DNA of 13,350 nucleotides, taken from contig CAITUF010000182.1 of NCBI GenBank assembly GCA_903895475.1, positions 1 to 13,350 on the forward strand, read 5' to 3'. Positions 1-6,342 of the stretch are shown one piece after another (the stretch's first letter is position 1; each line of letters starts with the position of its first letter). Made by a program: the position numbers and the translations under genes. The notes beneath the pieces were generated by a model. It made no database searches. It saw only the letters and a list, made by a program, of their open reading frames with translations, and was not told the DNA's origin. The stretch comes from an uncultured Opitutia bacterium. GTDB lineage: Bacteria > Verrucomicrobiota > Verrucomicrobiia > Opitutales > UBA953.

Positions 1-96
1 ACGAACTTAATGCGTAAACTAGGCGTCCATGACGTCGCCGGGGTTATCCGCTTCGTCATCCGGCAGGGCTTGTACGACCCCAACGGCGAAGGCTGA
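1..96 (+). CDS. LuxR-family regulator, C-terminal end (5' end outside window)
   Basis: Frame 1 is open from the first base to TGA at 94-96 and encodes 31 residues (TNLMRKLGVHDVAGVIRF and onward, ending in ..YDPNGEG). This is the end of a LuxR/GerE-type helix-turn-helix: the tail of the recognition helix, the R-K-LGV-HDVAGVIRF block and a final helix. In NarL/FixJ-type response regulators this domain binds DNA and sits after a receiver domain. The receiver, if present, lies upstream and cannot be seen. The His in LGVHD is the usual family residue and is kept here, so this is probably the functional copy. The same 3' end recurs at 1828-2022 behind the beta-helix gene. Family assignment is firm; the particular regulator and its target genes are unknown. 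Confidence 0.75.
   Translation, partial: TNLMRKLGVHDVAGVIRFVIRQGLYDPNGEG
1..96 (+). repeat. Direct repeat, left copy (LuxR 3' end)
   Basis: Bases 1-89 recur at 1927-2015 with one mismatch, in the same orientation, separated by the beta-helix gene. The left end of this copy lies outside the window, so its full length is unknown; the right copy extends back to about 1828. Confidence 0.9.
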
Positions 97-133
97 GGCT
101 TGCTAGACCTCCGGGCGCCATTAGGAGTAGGGT

Positions 134-178
134 ATGCTCCGCCTCTTCCGCGCTACCTTCTACCAATTACCCAAATGA
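134..178 (+). CDS. Possible 14-codon leader reading frame upstream of the beta-helix gene
   Basis: A short frame starts at ATG 134 and encodes MLRLFRATFYQLPK. It is preceded by AGGAG at 123-127 with six bases of spacing, the best-placed Shine-Dalgarno in this part of the window. Its stop TGA (176-178) overlaps the ATG of the beta-helix gene (175-177) as ATGA. The beta-helix start has no ribosome-binding site of its own, so translation could be delivered by re-initiation from this leader. Alternatively it is the broken first codons of a copy of the gene now starting at 2054 or 2066. The GGCTTGC and GGGTATGC words around it recur, in the same order, before 2054. Seen: the frame, the Shine-Dalgarno and the overlap. 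Inferred: any role. Confidence 0.35.
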   Translation: MLRLFRATFYQLPK

Positions 179-1824
179 AATCATATCGAGCCAGTATGAT
201 TTCGCTCTTCGCAGCCGCCCTGCTTTGCGGCGGATTCACCGCCAATGCGGCGACCTATTACGTCAGCCAGTCCACCGGCGATGACAGTCTCGACGGACTC
301 GCCGCCGCCAAGGCGGGAGCGAAAGGCCCTTGGAAAACGCTCGCCAAAGCCTCCATCGAATACAAGCCCGGCGACAGCATCCTTCTCAAAAAGGGCGACA
401 CTTGGAACGAAGAACTCACCCCGAAAGGGAGTGGCACACCCGAGAATCCAATCCTAATCAGTTCCTATGGGCAGGGCAATAAGCCCCTCATTGACCGCGA
501 GGATTTCAAGCAGGACCGCACCGGTATCCGCCTCGACAACAAAAGCGGCTACAAGATCGTGGGCATCGAATTCGCCCGCTGCATGACCGGCATCTACGCC
601 GAATACGCCAAGGGTGCTCCCCCCCAGAAATACCTCTGGATTGAAGACTGCTACTTCCGTGACTCACTGCATTACGGACGCTACGAGGACTACCCGAAGC
701 GCAAGATCGGCCTCGGCGTCTGCCTCTTCTCGTGGGAAACCGACAAGAAAATCGTCATGCAGGACATCATGGTGAAAAACTGTGTCTTCCGCAGACTTGC
801 ATCCGGCTTCTGGACGAACAGTCCCGACAACTTCAACAAGAACGCATCCTTCGTTTACAACTTCGCCAACCTGAATTTTGAAAACTGCCTCTTTGAAGAA
901 GGCTACCAGTGGCAGCTCGGCATCCGTGGCGTGATCAAAGGCTCCGTAAAAAACTGTGTCACTCACGATATTGGTCGCGGCTTCCGCTCCTTCAACGGTG
1001 TGGCCGGAGCGATGTTCTTCCGTTGCAGAGACTGGATTTTCGAGGACAGCGAGTGGGGCTTTGTGGACATCGGCCTTGGTAGCGGTGATGGCGAGGCTTT
1101 CGACTTCGAGGGTAATTGCGACAATATGATCATGCGTAATTGCAACTTCCACGATACCGACGGCCCCGGCTTCCTCCTCTGCTGCTATGCTTCGGATGGG
1201 CATCCCAACATGGGGATCATCATGGAAAACTGCGTCATCAATGCGAAGTCCAAGCGCCCCCTTCAGCCGCGCGTCCGCGCAGCTATTATCAACACCACCG
1301 ACTGGACCGAGGCAACGTGGAACAAATGCCGATTTTACCTCTCCAAAGGCGAGGGCATCATGGCGGTGATGGATCGCGAAAAAGACAAGCGCTCCACCTT
1401 CAAGGACTGCTTCGTCAAAAATCTCAGCGGTGCCTGCAGTTCACCAAAACATCCCGCCAAAATGACCGAGATTGCCGCTGCTGCCGGTGCGACGGGCCCT
1501 ACATTCCTGCTCGATTTCGGACGCCCCGTTTCCATCAACGAATTCAAACTCAAAGAAGATCCGGCCTCCGGCATCTCGCGCTACATCATCGAAACCTGGG
1601 ACGACAAAAAGTCGCAGTGGAAGAGTTGCTTTAATGGCATGGGCATCGGCGGCGAATTCGTTTGCGCCATCGTCCCGCAAACCACATCCATGGCGCGCCT
1701 TCGCGTCATCGCCAACAGCAAGGAAAAAGCGGTGCTCACTGCTTTTGATGCACACAATGACCCGCTGGGCGATGCTTTGAACGTTGCAAGAGGTAGCGAC
1801 ACACCCAACCGCCCCGGCAAGTAA
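175..1824 (+). CDS. Secreted right-handed beta-helix protein with C-terminal discoidin-like domain
   Basis: The product is about 549 residues. I chose ATG 175 because it gives a clean Sec signal peptide (MKSYRAS, hydrophobic stretch, cleavage near ANA|A at residues 25-26); the frame stays open back to TTG 100, but that start buries the signal. The mature N-terminus (TYYVSQSTGDDSLDG, then GPWKTLAKAS, PGDSILLKKGDTW and GSGTPENPILISSYG) is the typical opening of secreted right-handed parallel beta-helix proteins related to pectate lyases and other polysaccharide-active enzymes. Residues about 100-415 show beta-helix turns with repeated NC-F and E-C-F spacing. Residues about 420-527 (LLDFGRPVSINEFKLKED, then YIIETWDD) resemble the F5/8 type C (discoidin) domain at the end of alpha-L-fucosidases, often carbohydrate-binding. 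No catalytic residues could be assigned, so it may be a lyase or only a binding protein. The gene ends in tandem TAA-TAG stops, looks more A-rich than its neighbours, and is flanked by duplicated LuxR 3' ends, which suggests acquisition. Confidence 0.8.
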   Translation: MKSYRASMISLFAAALLCGGFTANAATYYVSQSTGDDSLDGLAAAKAGAKGPWKTLAKASIEYKPGDSILLKKGDTWNEELTPKGSGTPENPILISSYGQGNKPLIDREDFKQDRTGIRLDNKSGYKIVGIEFARCMTGIYAEYAKGAPPQKYLWIEDCYFRDSLHYGRYEDYPKRKIGLGVCLFSWETDKKIVMQDIMVKNCVFRRLASGFWTNSPDNFNKNASFVYNFANLNFENCLFEEGYQWQLGIRGVIKGSVKNCVTHDIGRGFRSFNGVAGAMFFRCRDWIFEDSEWGFVDIGLGSGDGEAFDFEGNCDNMIMRNCNFHDTDGPGFLLCCYASDGHPNMGIIMENCVINAKSKRPLQPRVRAAIINTTDWTEATWNKCRFYLSKGEGIMAVMDREKDKRSTFKDCFVKNLSGACSSPKHPAKMTEIAAAAGATGPTFLLDFGRPVSINEFKLKEDPASGISRYIIETWDDKKSQWKSCFNGMGIGGEFVCAIVPQTTSMARLRVIANSKEKAVLTAFDAHNDPLGDALNVARGSDTPNRPGK

Positions 1825-1827
1825 TAG

Positions 1828-2022
1828 CAACAACTCGCCGCAATCGTCCTCCTCGCCAAGAGAAATTCCAGCAAGGAAGTCGGCGCCCGACTCAACATCA
1901 GCACCAAGACGGCCGAAAGCCACCGCACGAACTTAATGCGTAAACTAGGCGTCCCTGACGTCGCCGGGGTTATCCGCTTCGTCATCCGGCAGGGCTTGTA
2001 CGACCCCAACGGCGAGGGGTAA
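1828..2022 (+). pseudogene. Truncated second copy of the LuxR-family regulator 3' end
   Basis: After the TAA-TAG stops of the beta-helix gene, the same frame continues as a LuxR/GerE DNA-binding domain without a start: QQLAAIVLLAKRNSSKEVG, then ARLNISTKTAESHRTNLMRK, ending at TAA 2020-2022. It lacks the LTPRE opening of the domain and everything upstream, so it cannot make a regulator. Bases 1927-2015 match bases 1-89 with a single difference (A29 against C1955). That change turns the conserved His of LGVHD into Pro. The last codons and the stop then diverge (GAAGGCTGA against GAGGGGTAA). No in-frame start with a ribosome-binding site is visible. It is best read as a relic of the event that placed the beta-helix gene here. 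An alternative is a repeat left by recombination between two related regulator loci. Confidence 0.8.
1927..2022 (+). repeat. Direct repeat, right copy (LuxR 3' end)
   Basis: This is the right-hand partner of the repeat at 1-96, identical over 89 bases except C1955. The paired copies flank about 1.8 kb holding one gene. No recombinase gene or short terminal inverted repeats were seen at the edges. Confidence 0.9.
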
Positions 2023-2030
2023 GGGCGGGC

Positions 2031-2058
2031 TTGCCTCGGCCTAGTCGGGGGGTATGCC
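2031..2058 (+). promoter_or_regulatory. Candidate promoter for the metallopeptidase gene
   Basis: TTGCCT (2031-2036) and TATGCC (2053-2058) are separated by 16 bases, an acceptable sigma-70-type layout with imperfect hexamers. Transcription would then start near 2065, almost on ATG 2066, giving a leaderless or near-leaderless message and favouring 2066 over 2054 as the start codon. This is pattern matching only. Confidence 0.25.
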
Positions 2059-2797
2059 TTCACGGATGCCCCGCTTCCTTGCTTACACTTGGTTATTGGC
2101 TTTAGCCGTATCCCTACCGGCAGCCGAAACCACCGCACCGACGACGCCCGCGCCCGCGCTGCGCTATGAGTCACGTGTCCTTCGTGGCTGGTCCGTGTTC
2201 ATCCGCGTCGAGTTACTGACGGACGAGAAGCGGGCTGAAACCGAAAAGGGCATCGTGCTCATCGGCAAGCAACTGGAAGATATCGAACGTCTGGTCCCGG
2301 CCAAGGCCGTCACCCAGTTGAAGAAGGTGACGCTTTGGCTATCCCCTCCTTACCAAAAGAGCGCCGGTGCCGAATACCACCCCGGTGCCGGCTGGCTGAA
2401 ACAGAACGGCCGTAACCCTGCGATGGCCAAAGGGGTCGAATTCTCGGGCGTCGCCAACCTCGATAAGGAGGTCCAACGCATGCCTTTACTGACGCTCCAT
2501 GAGCTGGCTCATGCCTATCACGACCAGGTCCTCGGCTTCAACCACCCCGGCATTAAGGCCTTCTACGACAAAGCCGTCGCCAATAAGTCCTACGATAAGG
2601 TCAGCCGTAAGAACTGGGAGGGTAAAATGACCGAAGGGGTCCGTGCCTACGCCATGACGACCCCCATGGAATACTTCTCTGAGACGACCGAAGCATTCTT
2701 TGGTCAGAACGATTTCTTCCCTTACAACCGCAAGGAACTCGAAGCGCACGACCCGGAAATGGTCGTGTTGCTCAAGAAGATCTGGGGCGCGGAATAA
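2054..2797 (+). CDS. Secreted HEXXH metallopeptidase-like protein
   Basis: The product is up to 247 residues; a second ATG at 2066 would shorten it by four. An N-terminal hydrophobic segment (FLAYTWLLALAVSLPAAE) is a Sec signal peptide, so the protein is periplasmic or secreted. Residues 149-153 are HELAH, a zinc-binding HEXXH motif. Residues 206-216 (EYFSETTEAFF) supply a Glu-rich helix about 55 residues later, as in gluzincin-type metallopeptidases and anthrax-lethal-factor-like domains, where a downstream Glu is the third zinc ligand. I infer a metal-dependent peptidase; the exact family and substrate are not recognised. The pre-motif region (residues 40-140) contains FSGVANLDKEV and a VTLWLSPPY strand, but nothing else assignable. 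It sits downstream of the LuxR relic and meets the rluA-type gene tail to tail, six bases away. The start region has no well-spaced Shine-Dalgarno: the G-run at 2046-2052 is too close to 2054 and rather far from 2066. Confidence 0.75.
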   Translation: MPSRMPRFLAYTWLLALAVSLPAAETTAPTTPAPALRYESRVLRGWSVFIRVELLTDEKRAETEKGIVLIGKQLEDIERLVPAKAVTQLKKVTLWLSPPYQKSAGAEYHPGAGWLKQNGRNPAMAKGVEFSGVANLDKEVQRMPLLTLHELAHAYHDQVLGFNHPGIKAFYDKAVANKSYDKVSRKNWEGKMTEGVRAYAMTTPMEYFSETTEAFFGQNDFFPYNRKELEAHDPEMVVLLKKIWGAE

Positions 2798-2798
2798 G

Positions 2799-2813
2799 CC
2801 GGCTCAGAGCCGG
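2799..2813. terminator. Short GC hairpin between convergent genes
   Basis: CCGGCT (2799-2804) and AGCCGG (2808-2813) form a perfect six-base-pair stem with a three-base loop, between the stop of the metallopeptidase gene and the end of the convergent pseudouridine synthase gene, whose stop it overlaps. No T-run follows on either strand, so it is at best a weak bidirectional terminator. Confidence 0.3.
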
Positions 2814-3652
2814 ATTCGCAGGCGCGGCGAAATCACCGTTCCGGGCGTGTTGGGCTTGCGCACCTTCGCAGCGGTACCTTCACCCAGCTCGCCTAAGGCC
2901 TTCTGAAACTCTGGCGGAATCGGTGAGGTGACCTTAAAGGTCAAGGTCTTGCCTTGCCACTCCAACTCGAGCTCGGTCGAGCAGGCATGCAAGAAGAGGC
3001 GCTTAAACCCACGCGCCGAGCCGAAGGTTTTATTAAACTCGAAATCACCATAGGTGCGGTCGCCCAAGATCGGGTGCCCATGATCGGCCGTTTGCACGCG
3101 CAGCTGATGCGTCCGACCCGTCCGTGGCTCAAGTTTAAGCAACGAAAGTGGGAGTGGTTCCGCCGCTGCCTTTTCCCATTGATACAAGGTGACCGCCGCC
3201 GAGCCGCCGCCCGCCGAGGTACCTGAACGCACGCCGCCGCCCGGGCCTTTGGACTTCACGAGTTGATCCTGCCAAGTGCCCCGTGGCTGACGAAGGCCCC
3301 GGCCCTTGACGATGGCGACGTACTTCTTACTGACTTTGGATTTGGCAAATAAGTCCTTCACGGCGTCGGCCAAGCCCGCATCCAAGCTCAGCAGCAAGAC
3401 GCCACTAGTCGGCGAGTCTAAGCGGTTGAGGAGATACACGCGGCGGATACCACCGACGCCATCGCGGATATGGAAGGCTTCTTCCTCCATCGAGTAGTTA
3501 CCTTGAATCAGGGTACTCTCGCGGTCGCCAGCTTCGCCATGATTAGGATGTGCCAAGATGCCTTCCGGCTTCTCGACGGCCAATAAGCCCGAGGGGTGTG
3601 AGGCAATGAGCCGCACTCCACGTCCGAAAGGAATCCAGGCAAAATCGGACAT
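2804..3652 (-). CDS. RluA-family pseudouridine synthase
   Basis: The product is 282 residues. It would convert specific uridines in rRNA or tRNA to pseudouridine in the cytoplasm. Residues 76-84 are NRLDSPTSG, matching the family's catalytic HRLDxxTSG block, with Asp79 as the nucleophile and Asn in the usual His position. Residues 175-185 (EPRTGRTHQLR) and the following HPILGDRTYG are the second hallmark block. There is no N-terminal S4 domain, so it is a short RluA/TruC-like type; its target uridine cannot be told from sequence. A Gly/Ser-rich loop (about 136-152) lies between the two blocks and a basic tail follows residue 260. ATG 3652 starts five bases after the TAG of the upstream TonB-like gene, so it is probably the last, translationally coupled gene of a maf / TonB-like / rluA operon. 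Confidence 0.9.
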   Translation of the reverse strand: MSDFAWIPFGRGVRLIASHPSGLLAVEKPEGILAHPNHGEAGDRESTLIQGNYSMEEEAFHIRDGVGGIRRVYLLNRLDSPTSGVLLLSLDAGLADAVKDLFAKSKVSKKYVAIVKGRGLRQPRGTWQDQLVKSKGPGGGVRSGTSAGGGSAAVTLYQWEKAAAEPLPLSLLKLEPRTGRTHQLRVQTADHGHPILGDRTYGDFEFNKTFGSARGFKRLFLHACSTELELEWQGKTLTFKVTSPIPPEFQKALGELGEGTAAKVRKPNTPGTVISPRLRIRL

Positions 3653-3657
3653 AGGGT

Positions 3658-4566
3658 CTAGCGGTATTGAAAAGTAAAGGTGATGACGTCACTCTCCCCA
3701 AACAGCGCAACCATGTCGGCCCGCCAGACATCGAACGGGGCGGGCGACTGAACGGCATCCTTACAGGCCAAGGCCATCAAGCGCGGGACGTCCTCATAAA
3801 GGATGGTTGCGTCGGTGACGCTCCCGTCGCGATGCAGCTTAAAGCGCACCACCACGGTGCCGCGCAACGCCGACTCAAAGCGCATACGGTCGATGATGTC
3901 CCACCAACTGGACTGGACCGCTTCCCTCATGCGCTGGGCATAGTCGCCGTAATTACTAAACCGGGCGTCGACCGCGACCGTGCCGATTCTATTGACGCCG
4001 ACGTTATTGCGCAGGAGCAGGCCAGTGGTCCCTGAGGGCACCGATGCCCGCGGACGGTCCGGATTGACGGCGGGGGTAGGCGGGGCTTCTGAGCTCTGGC
4101 CCTTTTCACCGACTTTTGGCTTAGCGCCAGCGACGGCGGAGGCACTGCCCGGCGTGCCTTCGGTTTTCATGACTTCAGATACGTCAATCGAACGGGGCTT
4201 GGCTTGCGCGATGCGTACAAAATCCGCTTCGCCCGCCGAACGCGGCAAGGAAGATTTGGTCGGAGTCGGCTCGGGGACAGGTTGCGCCGCGGTTTGATTG
4301 CGGGCGGCGACGAAGGGTGTCTCCTTTGGCGCGATGCGGTTAGCCAAGGCATTGGTCTCGGCCAGACGCATCGACGGCGGCAGGCGGTGCTCCGGAATGA
4401 CAGTTGGCGCCACGGAAACCTCCACCAGACGAAACGGGAAGACGTGCCCCTGCAGGGTCTTGGGTAAGGTGTAGAGAAGCACTAGGTGTAGCACGATCGT
4501 CCCCACCCCAGCCCAAAGGGCGGTGCGCGTGTCGATGAGCGGGTCTTCCTGCACTTCCGTTAACAT
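3658..4566 (-). CDS. TonB/TolA-like membrane-anchored protein
   Basis: The product is 302 residues and starts at ATG 4566. A single membrane segment (about residues 16-34, ALWAGVGTIVLHLVLLYTL) follows a short cytoplasmic N-terminus. Residues about 45-195 form a Pro/Ala/Ser-rich spacer able to cross the periplasm. Residues about 205-302 form a compact C-terminal domain (YAQRMREAVQSSWW, GTVVVRFKLHRDGSVTDA, then a conserved Ala/Cys-rich helix), as in TonB and TolA C-terminal domains. Known members transmit proton-motive force to the outer membrane with ExbB/ExbD or TolQ/TolR; no such partner is in this window. The GxVxVRFKLxxDGSVTD pattern is closer to TonB-like energy transducers than to classical E. 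coli TonB. The gene lies between maf and the pseudouridine synthase in one transcription unit, an uninformative context for its receptor. Family is likely; the specific role is unknown. Confidence 0.8.
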   Translation of the reverse strand: MLTEVQEDPLIDTRTALWAGVGTIVLHLVLLYTLPKTLQGHVFPFRLVEVSVAPTVIPEHRLPPSMRLAETNALANRIAPKETPFVAARNQTAAQPVPEPTPTKSSLPRSAGEADFVRIAQAKPRSIDVSEVMKTEGTPGSASAVAGAKPKVGEKGQSSEAPPTPAVNPDRPRASVPSGTTGLLLRNNVGVNRIGTVAVDARFSNYGDYAQRMREAVQSSWWDIIDRMRFESALRGTVVVRFKLHRDGSVTDATILYEDVPRLMALACKDAVQSPAPFDVWRADMVALFGESDVITFTFQYR

Positions 4567-4612
4567 ACGACCCCCTGACTCAACTTCAAGGACAGGCGTG
4601 GAAAATCGGTGT

Positions 4613-5272
4613 TCAAGCCTGTAAAACTGCCCGGAGGCCCAGCGCTTCTAAGCGCTCGGCGACATATTCGACCGGGAGGCCCATGATGGTGGAGATAGGG
4701 CGCTGGTAATCGTCGATGATGATCTCACGGCCTTCCTGGATGCCATAAGCACCCGCCTTATCCAAGGTATTCACTAAAGACTGGTAGCGGGTGATGTCAT
4801 CCTCGCTCAAGGTCCGGAAGCGCACCCAAGCAGTGATGTCCGCTTCTTCCTGTAAGCCACGGTCGAGACAGACCAAGCAGACGCCGGTATGGACGGTATG
4901 CTCACGACCCGAGAGGCGACGCAACATCGCCCGTGACTCCGCTAGGTCAGCAGGCTTATTCAACGCGCTGTCACCCAGCGCGACGGTGGTATCCGCGCCG
5001 AGGATGAGCGCTGACGGAAACTTCCGCGCGACGGCCATTGCCTTGAGCCGAGCATTATGGAGCACCATAACCCGCGGGTCGGTCGATGGGTCCTCATGTT
5101 CAGTCACGACGGCGACTTCGACGGAGTGCGGTAGGCCGACTTCGCGAAGGAGCTCCGTGCGTCGAGGCGAGGCGGAAGCCAAGATGAAGCGGAGCGGTGC
5201 GGGCACGCGGAGTTCATGAAGGCGGGCGCGGCCTTTGACAAGCCGCGACCCAACCGTGCTTTCGTCTTTCAC
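4613..5272 (-). CDS. maf: Maf-family nucleotide pyrophosphatase
   Basis: The product is 219 residues. Maf proteins hydrolyse non-canonical or selected nucleoside triphosphates to monophosphates in the cytoplasm, and have been linked to septum inhibition. Diagnostic blocks are LASASPRR (31-38), GADTTV (92-97), NKP (105-107), SGREHTVHTGV (121-131) and DKAGAYGIQ (171-179). The last block points to the dTTP/UTP pyrophosphatase (YhdE-like) branch rather than the YceF branch. The segment after it (EGREIIIDDYQRPIST, then IMGLPVEY) differs from the usual YSNVVGLP wording. The start at 5272 is a GTG without an evident Shine-Dalgarno and gives a basic 28-residue extension before the core. An in-frame GTG at 5206 would remove 22 of these residues. 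The gene is the first of three on the minus strand and lies head to head with the pectate lyase gene, only 35 bases apart. Confidence 0.9.
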   Translation of the reverse strand: MKDESTVGSRLVKGRARLHELRVPAPLRFILASASPRRTELLREVGLPHSVEVAVVTEHEDPSTDPRVMVLHNARLKAMAVARKFPSALILGADTTVALGDSALNKPADLAESRAMLRRLSGREHTVHTGVCLVCLDRGLQEEADITAWVRFRTLSEDDITRYQSLVNTLDKAGAYGIQEGREIIIDDYQRPISTIMGLPVEYVAERLEALGLRAVLQA

Positions 5273-5307
5273 TCTCGGAGAAACCTCGACAGAGTCGCCC
5301 CAGCCTC

Positions 5308-6342
5308 ATGCGCCCCGCCCTGCTACTCTTTCTTGCCTGTGCCACTTGGGCCTCCGCCGCTGAGAAAAGCGCCCGCGACTTCCTCAAGAAGCCCGACGCT
5401 TGGTACGCTTCCGCCGAAGCCAAGGAGACGGCGACCATCCTCCTTTCCCATCAGGCCGACTCGGGGGGCTGGCCCAAGAACACCGACACGGTAACCAAAG
5501 CCTACGCCGGCAAGCGCTCCAGCCTCCAAGCAACGTTCGACAACGGCGCGACCCTCGACGAGCTACGTTTCTTGGCCCGCGTATTCAACGCGACCAAGGC
5601 CGAGGCCTATCGCCAAGCGTTCGACCGGGGGCTCGCTCACGTGCTCGTTGCGCAGTACCCGCATGGCGGCTGGCCCCAGTATTACCCGCTCAGTAAGCAG
5701 TACCATCGGCACGTGACCTTCAACGACAACTCGATGGTCCGCATCATGGAGTTTGTCCGTGAGGTGAAACACGACGCCCGCTATGCCTTCGTCGATGCCA
5801 AGCAGCGTGACGCCTGCAAAACGGCCTTCGACAAGGGCCTCGCCTGCATCTTGAAATGTCAGATTCTAGTCGAAAATAAGCCGACCGTCTGGTGCGCCCA
5901 GCATGACGCCCAAACCTTGCTACCAACACAGGCCCGCTCCTATGAGCTGCCGTCGTTTAGCGGCTCGGAGTCGGTCGGCATCGTGCGTCTCCTCATGAGC
6001 CTCGAAAAGCCGACGCCTGAAATTAAGGCGGCCATCGCCGGAGCGATTCAGTGGTTCGAGCAACGTAAGGTGACCGGCATTCGCATCGAAACGGTCGACG
6101 ACCCCAAGTCGCCCAAGGGCAAAGACCGCGTCGTGGTCAAAGACCCAAAGGCCCCTGCCCTCTGGGCCCGCTTCTACGACCTCAAGACAGGGCAGCCTTA
6201 CTTCTGCGATCGGGACGGCATCCCGAAGCCCGCACTCGCCGACATCGGCTATGAGCGCCGCAATGGCTACAGTTGGTACGGCGAATACGCCCGTGATTTA
6301 CTGGAGAAGGATTACCCGAAGTGGAAGCAGGCCAACCCATGA
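5308..6342 (+). CDS. Secreted pectate lyase, polysaccharide lyase family 10
   Basis: The product is 344 residues. It should cleave polygalacturonate by beta-elimination, usually with calcium, outside the cytoplasm. A Sec signal peptide is clear (MRPALLLFLACATWASAA, cleavage near residue 18). The family 10 blocks are all present and in order: SGGWPKN (52-58), ATFDNGAT (75-82), YPHGGWPQYYPL (117-128), VTFNDNSM (136-143), WCAQHD (195-200), ARSYELPSFSGSES (209-222), WARFYDL (286-292), CDRDG (300-304) and ERRNGYSWYG (316-325). The Asp/Asn-rich blocks match the family's calcium and substrate sites, and the Arg in ARSYELPS probably corresponds to the catalytic base (by family knowledge). Length is that of a lone catalytic domain with no carbohydrate-binding module. 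A TTGACA at 5235-5240 inside maf could be a -35 box, but no good -10 follows. The stop overlaps the next gene as ATGA. Confidence 0.92.
   Translation: MRPALLLFLACATWASAAEKSARDFLKKPDAWYASAEAKETATILLSHQADSGGWPKNTDTVTKAYAGKRSSLQATFDNGATLDELRFLARVFNATKAEAYRQAFDRGLAHVLVAQYPHGGWPQYYPLSKQYHRHVTFNDNSMVRIMEFVREVKHDARYAFVDAKQRDACKTAFDKGLACILKCQILVENKPTVWCAQHDAQTLLPTQARSYELPSFSGSESVGIVRLLMSLEKPTPEIKAAIAGAIQWFEQRKVTGIRIETVDDPKSPKGKDRVVVKDPKAPALWARFYDLKTGQPYFCDRDGIPKPALADIGYERRNGYSWYGEYARDLLEKDYPKWKQANP

Noticed and set aside
100..174. Extended start (TTG 100) for the beta-helix protein
   Set aside because: It places 25 extra residues before a clean signal peptide, runs through the probable promoter/leader region, and lacks a ribosome-binding site.
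664..1203. 179-codon minus-strand frame inside the beta-helix gene
   Set aside because: Antisense frame opposite a convincing coding sequence; its product is rich in Val/Glu/Ala with no domain or start signal.
1441..2174. Minus-strand frames of 160 and 197 codons over the beta-helix 3' end and LuxR relic
   Set aside because: They cross the repeat junction and are antisense to better supported features; no family resemblance.
5235..5263. TTGACA as pectate lyase promoter
   Set aside because: A good -35 match, but the sequence 16-18 bases downstream (around GCTTTC) is not a -10 box, so it is not listed as a promoter.
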